A stretch of 64,000 nucleotides of DNA from Chalciporus piperatus (GCA_038093975.1 JBBPTG010000016.1:62001-126000), one strand, 5' to 3'. Counted from the first letter of the stretch, positions 1-11,640 are shown. Notes: generated by a model not told the origin, from the letters alone. Translations and numbers: made by a program.

Positions 1-334
1 CTTTGCCAGGAGGCTCGGACATCCTTCACACTCTCGAGGTTGTAGCACCGGGCTCAGGTCCAATTGTCGAGATAACACAATGGGTCGAAGAGCTGGCAGG
101 CGTTACTACAGAAAACGCTCGTCAGACCGGGCTGAATGCTCGTCGAAATTCCTCGCAAAGCCTGCGTCACGCCATATCTACCCTCTCACCACGAGGCCGT
201 CCGCGGTTCAGAGCTCACTCCGACTAGGCAACCAGCCTGAGGTCACTACAAGGTAAGTCTACCTCCCGTTCATTCGGTCGCAATGAAGTCTGAAGAAAAC
301 GAGCACAATCTGAGCCACTCATCCATAATGTCCT
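1..334. other. no gene recognised
   Basis: A short open frame of 74 codons runs from 3 to 227 on the plus strand, but it has no recognisable family or neighbouring exon. The window edge cuts whatever lies upstream. The next 100 bases hold only scattered stop codons. Confidence 0.4.
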
Positions 335-512
335 TCGACAAGCCGTAGTGTTCGAAGTTAGGATCCAGCGTTTCTCGGCTGGTACGTCTTCCCTATGCCT
401 CATCGCTCAAGCAAAATGTCAATCCGATCACGCGAGAAATGTACTGGTTCGCTAGCGAAAAAAACGTTTACAGTCGTGCAACGCATACATCGCTCCACTA
501 GCACGTCGGATG
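335..512 (-). repeat. duplicated 3' segment of the paralogue family (matches 1668-1833)
   Basis: This stretch is nearly the same as 1668-1833: both begin near TTCGACAAGC, share the core GGATCCAGCGTTTCTCGGC and continue to the end of the homologous block. It is the 3' part and downstream flank of paralogue copy 1, repeated in copy 2. This shows that copies 1 and 2 arose by local tandem duplication on the same strand. Confidence 0.8.
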
Positions 513-1545
513 TCCATCACCAAACAGTCCCGGTAAGTCTGGCATTTACTACTCGCCGACGAGGATCTATGTCGACCCCTTGAATCGCCTCTCCGACGAG
601 GCAATCCAAGACCAATATCACGACTTCGGAATTTGAACAGTGATGCATTCAGTAACTGACAAAATAGACACGATTGATATACTCCCCCAACAACGCTGAT
701 GTATCGCTCTTGGAACTCGTGGGGTGTCAGTAACACAACACCTGCCTTTTTTGGTGGATCAGCAGAAACTGAAACGATGGTCAGCATACATCCATCGCAC
801 GGAACCTCTTCAAAAATGAATGTACTCACCCCGGGCGCTGGTTGGGGATCGCGAAGCATATAGCCAAACTGATCAAGGAACATTTTGGCAGCATCTTCAA
901 GCGTTGCCTCACCCACAGCTGTATTGACCGACCGAGTGCGAGATTTCTCGATGCACTGCTTCGAAACGGGAGGAAGCGAGGGGGAGAGTGCGGTGAGACA
1001 GGTGATGGCGAACGACCTCGCCAAATTGGTACACTTGGCTCCTGAACAAACCAAGGTCCAGGAACTGGAAATGAACTGGAGTATGGTGGCGAGCTCTTGA
1101 ACCGTCATGGTGCTATTCAGTTCGAGAGTGCGTTCGACCTCGAGGTTGTGAACGACGTCAGTGAATGACCCGTAACGGGTGATATAAACTTGGTCAAGGA
1201 TGTCTGGGAGACCCTCGTTATGAAATGAAGGAAGGGTATCTGAGACTGGAACTACGGAATGGTATGCTCCCTCGAACGACTTCACCCTTTCTATCAATAC
1301 TACCTCCTGAGAAGCGTCTGCGGTAGGTGCTAGAAAGGCGTGGAGGAACGTATGGATATCGTAGTTATGAATGCTATGTCCCCGCTCGTTCTTTTCCCCG
1401 AAGTCATCCCGGAACAAAGCTCTACTCTCTCGATTTGACGAGTCGGCATCTCGCTCGCATCACGACTCCAAGCGCTCAAGGACATGGAGTGCACTCTGGA
1501 GTGCTTGAAGCTGAGGTGGGAGAGAGCGGACTTGAGGAAAGTCAT
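452..1545 (-). pseudogene. paralogue family, copy 1 (one-base frameshift)
   Basis: Unrecognised protein family. The ATG at 1545 opens a frame beginning MTFLKSALSHL and containing MPTRQIERVELC, which aligns with MPTRLVDKIELC of the intact copy at 12157. After that point the homology jumps frame: NYDIHTFLHAFLAPTADASQ and EVVLIERVKSF continue in the frame that runs from 1417 down to 452. The sibling copy at 1590-2430 has GAGCTCTTGTTC where this copy has GAGCTTTGTTC, so one base seems to be missing near 1420. Downstream, LARSFAITCL and a low-similarity tail read to 452. The break is either a real mutation or a sequencing error. There are no transmembrane segments or catalytic motifs I can name, and the function is unknown. 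Confidence 0.6.
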
Positions 1546-1589
1546 AGCGGAGTGTTTGTTTGATGGTTAGAGAATGCGAGGAGACAGCC

Positions 1590-2430
1590 TCAGACAGGGG
1601 CGAGGAATTTATGGATTTGGTCAAAAGCCCCTATTGACCGATTCGACAAATTTGTTTCCTCCACTGTCCTTCGACAAGCTGCAGTGTTCGTTAGGATCCA
1701 GCGTTTCTCGGCTGGTACGTCTTCCCTTAGGCCATCAAGCAAAATGCCAATCCGATCACGCGAGAAAGGTAGTTTCACTAGACCGTTTCCAGTCGTGCAA
1801 CGCATACATCGCTCCGCTGGCACGTCAGATGTAATGGTGAACGACCTCGCCAAATTGGTACACTTAGCTCCTGAACAAACCAAGGTCCATGAGCCGGAAA
1901 CAAATAGGAATATGATAGCGAGCTCTTGAACGATCATGGTGCTGTTCAGTTCGAAAGTGTGTTCGACCTCGAGGTTGTGGACGACGTCAGTGACTCGATG
2001 ACCCGTAATGGGTGATGTGGGACGGGAACTACGGAATGCTATGCTCCGAGTCCCTCGAACGATTTCACCCTTTCTATCAATACTACTTCCTGAGGAGCGT
2101 CTGCGGGAGGTGCTAAAAAGGCGCAGAGGAACGTATGGATATCGTAGTTATGATCGCTATGTCCCCGCTCGTTCAAGCTTCCCGGGCCCGAAGTCATCCC
2201 TGAACAAGAGCTCTACTCTCTCGATTTGACGAGTCGGTGTCCCGCTCGACTCCAAGCGCTCAAGGACATGGAGTACACTTTGGAGTGCCTGAAGCCGTAG
2301 TGAGACTCAGGAACGACTGTCTTCCTTCAATCTTCGGTCTGTCTAGTAGGGGAGACTAGCTTGAAGCTGAGGTGGAAGCGTAGAGCGGACTTGAGGAAAG
2401 TCATAGCGAGTGTTACTAGTAGTAAGTTAG
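1590..2430 (-). pseudogene. paralogue family, copy 2 (truncated, internally deleted)
   Basis: A degenerate tandem copy of the gene at 452-1545. Its 5' flank (2361-2430) matches the 5' end of copy 1 (1508-1575). The coding part shows ELLFRDDFG and later TMIVQELAIIF with SGAKCTNLARSFTIT, then jumps straight to SDVPAERCMRCTTGNG, skipping about 490 bases present in copy 1. The junction lies near 1833. Stop codons and frame changes interrupt the 5' half. It cannot encode the full family protein. The order and orientation suggest local duplication followed by deletion. Confidence 0.65.
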
Positions 2431-2646
2431 AGAATGCGAGGAGGAGCGACTCGAGTCGGAATTTATGGACTCTTTTCCCCCCTACCTCATGGTCAACTTT
2501 TCAGCGGAGTCTCAGCTATTCAATGCCGGAGCCTGAGTACAGTACATGCATTCCCAAAGTCGAAGCGCCAGTTACTGGATCGGGTTCCGACCCGCGCTCG
2601 TTGTCACCCGTATTCATTGTCAGTCCCCCACCTAATGTTTCATACA

Positions 2647-5193
2647 ATGGCTGCGCCGGAGGCGACGACTAGTACGCCTCGTACGTGTCAGTGTACCCAA
2701 TGGTCCCAAACGCCTTCAGGAGCAAACTCGAGAAACATCGTAGTTTGCATCGACGGTACTACTAGTAGTACATCGACATCGAAAAACACAATTATCGTCG
2801 AGCTTTACAGCCACATTGTGAAGAACGATGTACAGCTCACATACTACTCCAGCGGACTCGGAGCAAATCCCCGTGCTTCCTTGGTGAATAGGGTATCGCA
2901 TGAGATCAATCTAGCTCTCCGCCGGTACGATATTGCTGGACCACTGTAATGGATGATCGGTGATCGACGATCTAATCTCGAACCAGGATTATACCCAAGG
3001 TCATCATGTCTGCATACCGCTGGCTTTCTGACATTTACCGGGATGGAGATCGGATTTATCTCTTCGGTGAGATGTGTTGCTATAGCCCGGCAGTGTCTGT
3101 AGCCTCCCATAGCTGAGACACATCTCAGGCCTGTCACGCGGTGCTTACCACGTTCGAGCTTTAGCTCTTATGATTTCTCGAGTGAGCCACATCGTTAATC
3201 CCTTCGTGATCACGATTTTAACCCAGATCTGAAGGTTGGGCTACTTCTCCCCGGAAACAATGAGCAAATACCATTGTGAGACCTCCCGGTTCTGTTGCGT
3301 ACGCGTCTGATACATGTGCAGCGCATTCGAATTATACTCAAAAACGGATGACGATGCTTTAACCATGTCCCAGCCCCTGAACTTCAACAGTGCCAAGCCC
3401 ACAACGGGATCAAAGGGATGGTCGAAGTATGCTGCGATAGGTAATACATTCAAGCGAACATTCTGCAGAGACGTCAATATTCATTTCGTTGGCGTTTGGT
3501 GAGTATGTAACGTGATCATTGCTGCGACGTCTGACTTGAATAACCGCAGGGATACTATCTCCTCCGTCGGGTTTGGTCGGAGTGAAGCTTTGCCTCACAG
3601 AACGACATCATGTGATCATATTTGCTATTTGCGACACGCACTCGTCTTGGATGTGCGATCTCTCCCCGAGCAGGAATCGATTGGGAGTAACGACGACCGC
3701 ATCAAGGAAGTCTGGTTTTCTGGAAGTCAGTCAGATGTGTAGGTGGTCTGTTATCAGCTCGTTCAGTGCTCGCTTTGATATAGGGTTCAAGCAACAACCG
3801 TGACGAACTCAATTCGAAACCCGACCTTTCGATGTTGTGGATGCGCAGTCAAGCGAATGCAGCGGGACTCGTACTGGAGCCCATTACTGACGTGCGGGAA
3901 ATTGACGACCTTGAAAGCCTCGTTACGTATGTGTATTTCCATCCACCGCATTCACTTGCTAACCGATACGTCAGGCCTGAGCGTCACTCATATATTCCGT
4001 CTGTACTAGACCTTACTGATAGGATTGTCAAGTCAGACAGTCAGTATTACGCGGCGGGGGGGTTTGCGGATGTCTATCGTGGTCGCTACAACGGTGACAC
4101 CAATATCAAGGAGGTCTGAGTCTTGTTGCAAGTAACGCCTGGCTTCTCACACTAGTTCAGGTTGCTTTAAAAGCATTTCGCGTCTTCTCAGAGGTGGACG
4201 AAAATGGAAGAGATAAACAGATGACCAAGGTATATTATGCGATTGACTGTGGTTTTTTGATCAACAATGGTTGATGGTCTGTCTCTAGATGATACGCCGC
4301 GAATCTGGAATCTGGAAGATGCTGGATCATGCCAACATCGTCCCGTTTCTTGGCATTGCATACGGATTTGGCAGACAGGGAAGCATATCCTTGGTGTCCG
4401 TGTGGATGCCCAACGGGCCAGTTCACAATTTCTTGGCAAGGCATGGGAGCCATCTGACTGTATTCGACCGTCTGCAATTGGTGCGCGGCGCCTTGTACCA
4501 AAAATTCGGAAATTTCTGACATCGTGTTGATCAGCTATCGGACATAGCCAACGGACTGCGTTATTGTAAGCCGCAGGCTTTCATCCGTATAGAATGCTCC
4601 TCAGTAAACCACGAACAGTGCACACATTCCCATTTCCTATTGCCCATGGAGACCTGTCCTGCGTACGTTTATAGAGATGTTCTTTGGCTGCGCTCGACTG
4701 AAGATGAAACAGAACAATGTTCTTGTCGACCACAATGGCAGTGCGCGCATTGCTGATTTCGGGCATGCCTCTTTGCTGGGTGAAGCATTGGGAGAGTTGG
4801 CATACCTCGAGATGAGCACGAACAGACCTGGTACCCTGCGGTGGGCAGCACCTGAGTATTGTTCAGCTGAGGCAATCATCTCTCGCACGACCAAGAGCGA
4901 CATTTATTCGTTCGGAAACATGTGTCTACTGGCAAGTTTCACACCTTCACGATGCGTAGGTTCTCAACCATTTGCAGGTGTTGTCTGGTAAACAACCATG
5001 GTCGGAAATTATGTATGAAGCCGCTATCGTGGTTCGACTGGCCCAGGGTCGCAGGCCTGCACGACCGGATTCTCCGCCAATTGCAGATCAACATTGGGAG
5101 CTCATACAACGATGCTGGTCATCAGTGGATGAACGACCTCATGCAGAGGAGCTTGTATCTTGTCTTCACCAGTTCCTTCGCGACCGATCGTAA
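2647..5193 (+). CDS. DUF2235 hydrolase-like domain fused to a TKL-type protein kinase
   Basis: Fourteen exons fit one frame (2647-2924, 2987-3066, 3129-3181, 3235-3275, 3322-3498, 3550-3736, 3784-3926, 3975-4113, 4161-4229, 4289-4480, 4535-4565, 4619-4662, 4713-4931, 4978-5193), giving 622 residues. Residues about 25-310 match DUF2235, an alpha/beta-hydrolase-like family related to type VI secretion lipase domains: RNIVVCIDGT, SDIYRDGDRIYLFG, the nucleophile-elbow-like GLSRGAYHVRAL and DTISSVGFGR. Residues about 335-610 are a protein kinase: glycine loop GGFADVYRGRY, VALKAF lysine, catalytic HGDLSCNNVLVD (HGD instead of HRD, common in fungal TKL-like kinases), IADFG and APEY. The phase-2 intron at 3927-3974 joins the two halves without a stop. 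The intron at 4932-4977 is GC..AG. All key kinase residues are present. Fusion and splicing are inferred; substrates are unknown. Confidence 0.75.
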
Positions 5194-5339
5194 CCGATTG
5201 CCATTCTGTATGTTCCGAGTCCATGCTACAGTGTCCATGTTGGCGTTATGGAGACGATGTCTGCACCTTGTAGATTAACATATCCTCGTGGGTGTGTCCG
5301 AAGATGTCTGTCGTCCGTGGTGTGAGATCGCTACTCTAT

Positions 5340-6896
5340 CGGAGCTGCGAATCAACACTCACTTGCAATGACACGGGGAAAGTAGCAATCGACTTGGCCG
5401 AGATTCGGATGTGAGATACACAAACTAGATAACAACTCACATCCGGTAGACTACAGCAGACGTCAGTTGGGGTAAGTAGCACGCATGACAAAAATAGACT
5501 CACAGAGGTTCGTCGCTGTCCCAGCCACTCAAGACGGTGGCAATGACCCAAACTAGAGCATCGAATTTGGGATCAGGTCTAAGACGAATCCGCATGGACG
5601 ACTTACCTCGGTCGCCTGTATCTTCGCCATCCTGAAGTTCATCGGTGAGCCAACGCAGGCTTCCGAATGGGTGGCGTTGATGTAACTGAAGTATGTAGTT
5701 CAGTTTGTAAAATGGATTGCTTTACGCAGAGGCCGTTGGTGACCGTGCGGGTTCATTACATATGTGTACCCTAGTTGGTGCCCCATACCGTTAGCCCAAG
5801 CGTCGTATAGAATATACCGAATCGCACATACAGATATCGGTGTCAAGCGAGATGATGCGCAGTCCATCAGGGTGCCCGCTTGACTGGATAGGCACCGTAG
5901 TGGGTACGCGCGTACTCGACAGAGGCTTCTGGCAGCCAGCCTTCGTAATACCACATGGTGGAGATACTATGATCTTATACAACCTAATGACCTCAGCATC
6001 AGAAGCGGAATTCACGAATGGGATAAGTAAATAGGGCGCCACGAACCAGTTGAATTGGGAACCGAGGGTGTAACCACCGAGCATGTAGGGAATCATTTGG
6101 AATTGTATCTGTGAAAAGAACGGAGCGAGAGGGCGTAAGATAATGTGACGTGAAACGGGGGCGTGGCCAAGGTATTGTCTGAGGAGGTTATACACAATGA
6201 TCTAGCCCCTCCGTGAGCACGCGCGCGTCGACACCACGCCCACGAGTAGCATTTACCTCAGCATATTCCACATATGCCCTAGGGTTCTCAGATATGGATA
6301 AGGATGCACGTGCGGTGAACGGGAGTTGCTCACCTTGAGTACCGGTTGTCGGTATCATGCGCGAGGAGGGGACCTTATTCTGGCACCGCGAGTACAAGCA
6401 TTTTTGCAATCAAAAGGGAAGCTTGGCATTGTGTGCAAGTGTCGTTCGGGAGCGTCGGGTTGTTTGCAATGGATTTGATTTGGTCGCTGAAGGAGCCGGG
6501 AAGGCTCTTGCGGCAAGGGAAGCAGATGAGGGTCGACAGTGTCATTCTAAGCGCGTTCGTCGGCGACGGTAAGTCACGCACACACAGTTCGATTAGCGTC
6601 AAGGTACTTACATAGACTTACATGCCTTTGGGAATTTGGCAGGATCTGTCAGATTCGCAGGGAAGATAGCGCTCTGAAGGGTAAGATCGTATAAATCCCG
6701 ATGACATCAGTTCATGATTAACATATCGGAGATCACGGGTTGAGGGTTGGGCAGATGTCGCCGTCAGACCGTTCCAATATGACCGGTATACCGAAGTTGG
6801 GAACATGCCCGGTGCGGCATACGCGGAGACAATAGCGTTAGTGGCGGCCACACCTTTCAAACTCGTCAACGCCAGAATCGCGAAGGAGGTCAACAT
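5340..6896 (-). pseudogene. decayed acid-sphingomyelinase-like secreted phosphodiesterase
   Basis: Pieces of a fungal acid sphingomyelinase-like protein (secreted calcineurin-type phosphoesterase with a saposin-like region) lie in order on the minus strand. First comes a signal-peptide-like MLTSFAILALTSLKGVAA from 6896, then an N-terminal secreted segment, the saposin-like NDTCTQCQASLLIAKMLVLA (6480-6385), ENPRAYVEYAEV (about 6290-6250), YNLLRQYLGHAP, LGGYTLGSQFNW, YEGWLPEASVEYARTHYGAY, DGLRIISLDTDI, LRWLTDELQDGEDTGDR and VWVIATVLSGWDSDEPL. The first metal-binding DxH region and the GNHD motif are missing. The usual GH of the VWIIGH motif is AT, and one extra C near 5878 breaks the frame before DGLRII. 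The C-terminal third is absent. It cannot be a working enzyme of the family. Family assignment is from motif memory. Confidence 0.6.
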
Positions 6897-6937
6897 GTTG
6901 GCTCCAACGAAGAGCGTACGTGCCAAGGCGACACCCT

Positions 6938-8484
6938 TTATACGCAACCATACATAGATAACTTAGACGTTGGCAAACAAACTTTGGCAAAGGACCCAGC
7001 GGGCCATGTAGTCAACTTGCCAAAGTTGTTCGCCGTTAAACAAGCGCGTAGGCTGGTATCACCGAGGTATCGCTGAAGGGTTAGTTTCGAACCGGACGTT
7101 CTAGGAAGCGGTGCTTGCTTTGGTCGCGGGAAGCTTCCGATAAGCTTCCAAAACGGCTGGGTCGAGACTATTGAGGGGTAGCGATGGATGTAACTTGGTC
7201 GTAACTCCTTGCAGGGTTGTTCTAGTCTACATATCATGGAGATACTCACCGACTGTAGAAGCTTGGTTCATTAAGGTTAATTATAGGACGACCACACGTG
7301 TTCTCCGGCGTGGACAACTGATTTCCCAGCAAGCCGCGAGGCATCTCGCATCATGGGCCACGTTCGACAGTCATTCCTGTTATCTTGGAGTACACGAGAT
7401 TCCATCAGAAACGGGGAGCCGCGAGTGGCGAGGAATGAGTTAAAGGAATGAGGTAAGTCGGTCTGTCTTGTCTCACGATGTAAAAAAATCAGCGACTCCT
7501 CGGTGGACCCAGGAGGAAATGAGGTTTATAGAGCATTGGAACTTCCGGTGCCAGTGACTCCCACGAGTATGGGTTCTGCAGATAACCTTCAAGTTTATCT
7601 AGTGAATGGTTAATGAAGTCCAGTACGGATAGAGATACACCGTCCGACAACCTGGTGACGCCCTTAGTAGCGTTTGCCTACTGCGCAAATGACGAAGCTA
7701 AGACCTACCTTTCCGTAGTGCAGCTTTGGCCTGTGCCAAATGCCCACCGCCAGGCAATTCAGTTGCCTAACCCGGTGCGGACTCGCGAAGCAGACCGCCA
7801 CTTACCCCGTTACGAGTGGCGATTAATTCCTCCTGTTGAAGAAAGAACACCCAAGACATTCCTGTGGAGCTCCGACTCCATCAAAGAGCTCCAACGGTAC
7901 AACTGGCTTCCGTGAGCTGACGCACACCTTGACGGCAAGACGTCCTCATGTCTTCCTGCCTGCTGTCGCTGCCATCAGGGATCGGTTAAGAGTATACAGT
8001 CAAGTCCCAGGCTGATCTCACCTCCTAACGAACGGCGACCGTGATTCAACTGCCGGAGATAACACGCAAACATTACATTCAGAACGTCCACGTGTAGCCA
8101 CGAATTGGACTTGCTGACTCCTGAGTGCTTCCTGGGATCAGTTGCTGCGAGGAGAAAGTGTGCACCGTTGGTTACCCATCGACAATTTGAACATTCAACG
8201 AAACAAAGCCTCTGCGGGATGAGTGACACACCGGGGCCCTCGGCCCCCACCTTCGGGTTGACTCGGGCCATTTGGTTCGGGATTATATTGAGGCGTGATG
8301 GATTGATTGAGCAGGGTCGTGAGGATTTTCTGCTATCGGCTGAGGATGTGATTGGCTCCACGTCAACCATTCCCATCTCGGACTTCCAACTTAGTCCCGC
8401 TTAGCATCGCACCCTCTTTTTTTCTTGAAAAGTAAGCCAACTCGTGTTCGACCCTCTCTTGTTATCCAACCCCCTCTTTTTGCT
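6938..8484. other. no supported gene
   Basis: Open frames of about 100 codons exist (minus 7249-6938, plus 7613-7915, and overlapping frames on both strands at 7975-8404), but none shows a recognisable domain, start context plus intron pattern, or paralogue. The stretch 7613-7915 is the most protein-like, with few low-complexity runs, and could be a small unknown gene. Confidence 0.35.
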
Positions 8485-8492
8485 TATAAAAA
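8485..8492 (+). promoter_or_regulatory. TATA-like element upstream of INO1
   Basis: TATAAAAA lies about 215 bases before the INO1 start codon. It follows a pyrimidine-rich stretch (8410-8480) of CCTCTTTTT-type blocks, a usual fungal core-promoter layout. Position and composition support it; the start site is not determined. Confidence 0.5.
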
Positions 8493-8706
8493 CTCGGCGA
8501 ACTCGATCGTTTTCTCCAGCATTCGTCTCCAGACAACCTCCTCTCTTGTCGTCTTAAACTTTTATCATCAAGGAGTTCCAACTCTTTGCATGTACTCGAA
8601 CCAGCTCGGTAGCACCCACAACCCCCACAGAGGCTCCAAACACTCTTCAGCAGGCTTCCTTGCAGCCCATTGAAACCGTTCTTCATCACTCTTCTAAATT
8701 CTTAAC

Positions 8707-10477
8707 ATGGCTCCTCAAACTGCGACTTCTTCCGGGTACAACACCCCCAACTCTGAACTCGAGTCCATCGTTCCAGTTCACCCCACCGCCGTTCGTCGCC
8801 CCGAGTACATCACCGTCAGCTCTGAGAACACGTCCTACACGGACGAGCACATCACCGCCAAGTACTTCTATCGCGGTGCTGACGTCGTTGTCTCCAACGG
8901 TCAATTCAATGTCACCCCCACGGTCAAGCCCTTCGAGTTCCAGACTAACCGCAAGGTTGGAAAGACTGGGTACGCACACCAATTTTGCCTTCGATTGCAT
9001 CGCTAACGTTTGATCCTCTTCAGACTCATGATGATCGGAATGGGCGGAAACAATGGTTCTACGCTCTGCGCGACCATCCTCGCGAACAGGCACCAGATGT
9101 CCTGGCACACCAAGGAGGGCGTCCAACAGCCCAACTACATCGGCTCCGTCCTCCGTGCCTCCACCGTCAGTGTTGGCTCTGAGCCTGGCACCGGAAAGGA
9201 GGTACACGTTCCCCTCTGTGACGTGCTTCCCATGGTGCACCCCAACGACCTCGTCCTTGGTGGGTGGGATATCTCGAGCCACTCGATGGACAAGGCCATG
9301 GAGCGTGCCCGTGTCCTGGACTACGACCTTCAGCGTCAAGTCATGCCTCACATGGCTCTTCTCGGCTCCCCTCTCCCCTCCATTTACTACCCCGACTTCA
9401 TCGCTGCCAACCAGGAAGCTCGTGCTGACAACGTTGTTCCCGGTACCGACAAGCAGGTTCACCTCGAGCACATCCGAGAGGACATCCGCCGCTTCAAGTC
9501 CGAGAACCAGCTTGACCGTGTTATCGTTTTCTGGACTGCCAACACCGAGCGTTACAGTGAGATCATCCCCGGCGTGAACGACACTGCTGACAACATCCTT
9601 GCCTCCATTCGTGCCTCGCACTCCGAGGTCTCTCCTTCGACCCTCTTCGCTGTCGCTGCCATCCTTGAGGGCGAGCCATTCGTTAACGGCGCTCCTCAGA
9701 ACACTTTCGTCCCCGGTGTCATTCAGCTCGCTGAGCGCGAGCAGTCCTTCATCGGTGGTGATGACCTTAAGTCCGGTCAAACCAAGCTCAAATCGGTTCT
9801 CGCTGAGTTCCTCGTCAACGCCGGTATCAAGCCGTTGTCCATTGCTTCCTACAACCACCTTGGCAACAACGACGGTCACAACTTGAGCGCGGAGCCTCAG
9901 TTCAAGAGCAAGGAGATCAGCAAGAGCAGCGTCGTTGACGACATGGTTGGCGCTAACCGTCTGCTCTACAAGCCTCCTGCTCCTGGCGCGAAAGGCAAAG
10001 CGGCCAAGGGTGAACACCCTGATCACATCGTTGTGATCAAGTACGTTCCCGCCGTTGGAGACTCCAAGCGAGCGATCGATGAGTACTACTCTGAGATCTT
10101 CTGCGGTGGAAGGCAGACCATCAACATCTTCAACCAGTGTGAAGTACGTCCTGATTTTTTTTACCGTTGTCTACATCATACTCACAAGCATCCAGGACTC
10201 TTTGCTGGCGACGCCTCTGATTTTGGACTTGGCCATTCTCACGGAACTTCTCACCCGTGTCAAGTACCGTAATGTTGCTGCCGGCCAGGCAGAGTTTGCG
10301 CCTCTCTACCCTGTGCTCTCCCTCCTCTCCTACATGTGCAAGGCGCCCTTGGTCAAGCCTGGCACTGATGTCGTCAACAGTCTCGGCAGGCAGCGCAACG
10401 CCCTTGACGCTTTCCTCAAGGCCTGCCTTGGTCTCGAAGGCAACAGCGACCTGCTTCTCGAGACTCGCATCTGGTAG
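8707..10477 (+). CDS. INO1: inositol-3-phosphate synthase
   Basis: Converts glucose-6-phosphate to 1D-myo-inositol-3-phosphate with NAD+, the first committed step of inositol synthesis, in the cytosol. Exons 8707-8969, 9024-10143 and 10196-10477 give 554 residues, close to the roughly 530-560 of fungal INO1. Seen in order: an N-terminal NAD-domain start [11 protein letters not shown] (Rossmann loop, just after intron 1), [39 protein letters not shown], and a C-terminal [12 protein letters not shown] helix after intron 2. The start follows a CTTAACATGG context. GC-rich third codon positions suggest strong expression, and they also open a long antisense frame that is not a gene. Introns begin GTACG and end CAG. 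Confidence 0.97.
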
Positions 10478-10890
10478 AGGTTTATTGGACAACGTCATTT
10501 GACTGTGCTTTACTCTCGTTTTCCTCTCTTGCTGTTCATACGATGGTTCTCAACAACCTGGTTCTCATCCATAGTGCTATCTGTCGTACACTCAACTGTA
10601 CTTGGTTCTTGGATGTTTCTCTGTGCTGGCGGTGAGATGTAATTTCTGGTAGATATCTCATACCCACGCATGCTTTGTATATCGTTTAGAAATGAACGAT
10701 CTTTGACATTTTCAGAGACTTGCGTGCATTCAGTGACCTTGCGCGAAGCCGCATTTATTTCGGACCCTCCGGTCCCAGACAACCCTAGTCCAGACCACGA
10801 TTAGGGGCTTTGCATAGACCTCGTTTCCTCAAATCCTCCTATCCTTCCACTCGCGCGGCATCTCTACCGAAACAAACGCTCCAGTCACCA
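10478..10890. other. INO1 3' flank, no gene
   Basis: The 3' untranslated and intergenic region between INO1 and paralogue copy 3. No coding signal or clear repeat was seen. Confidence 0.5.
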
Positions 10891-11640
10891 ATGCCATCTC
10901 TCCTCAAGTCTATCTTGTCTTATATCACTCCCAAACACGCCAAGGTCCCTCTCGTGTTGCACAAAACATGATTGGACGCTTGGGATATTGAAGCGGATGA
11001 TGTACCCACTCGTCTGGTAGAGAGGATCCAACTTTGCTGGGCGGACACGTCCCGGGCCAGAGGGGTATCGGACGAGTGGGACGAAAATGTCGATCACATC
11101 CATACACATTCCCTCATTCGGGCCTTTCTCGCCCTCACAGCAGATCTCCCGCAGGAGATCGTCCTTCTGGAGAGGATTCCGTGCAGCAACAAAGGGTCCC
11201 ACTCGGTCGTCGCTATCGACTTGGAAGACATTCGCTTCAAGCCCGGCACCTTGGCATTCCCTGAATTCAATGCCCACGTCTGTGTCATTCGTCAAGGCTC
11301 GGTCAAGGACCTGGTTCCCAGCCTCCATGTTAATCTCAGCGTCGATCCTTCCGGGATGACACTAAAAGACTTTGTTGCCATCGTCAAGCTTGAGGAAGGA
11401 ACAGGCTTGAGGATGCCACTGATGTCTGGGCAAGAACGAGCGGTATGCGAGCAGCTAGCTAGCTCGTTCGCGTTCAATTGTTTTGTGGCACTCGTCCCTA
11501 GTGTTCTTCCCCTCTGCGGAGGACGACACTAGGGAATCTGGCGAGAAGGTAAACGCTGAAGCTATGCGTGCCAGTGGTTTGGAGAGACTATCCCTGAAGA
11601 AGCCAAGCGTATCGTAGATCAGCCGCCATCCACGACGCAT
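10891..11640 (+). pseudogene. paralogue family, copy 3 (in-frame stop and 3' frame change)
   Basis: Third member of the unrecognised family. ATG at 10891 starts MPSLLKSILSYITPKHAKV, which aligns with the N terminus of the copy at 12157 (MSIRRFISKYYKAQV). At about 10969 an in-frame TGA stands where the intact copy has a methionine codon (HKT-stop-LDAW against HRTMLSFW). Downstream homology is strong: PTRLVERIQLC, FLALTADLPQEIVLLERI, NKGSHSVVAI and LASSFAFNCFVAL. After 11510 the best coding continuation is in another frame and ends near 11618. A later start could give a shortened protein, but the conserved N-terminal helix would be lost. The copy at 12157 lies in tandem, in the same orientation. 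Confidence 0.6.

Noticed and set aside
3930..3975. Separate DUF2235 and kinase genes
   Set aside because: No stop codon, polyadenylation-like region or start codon separates them, and the intron fits in phase. The two-gene option is kept only as a test in the findings.
4566..4662. Apparent frameshift between LRYL and the HGD catalytic loop of the fusion kinase
   Set aside because: The first acceptor tried (4604) was out of phase. Using the acceptor at 4618 gives YLHTFPFPIAHGDLS in frame, so no mutation is needed.
8686..10026. 446-codon open frame antisense to INO1
   Set aside because: INO1 uses strongly biased third positions, which keeps the reverse frame open. The antisense product is repetitive in Val, Gly and Asp, matches no family and crosses INO1 intron 1.
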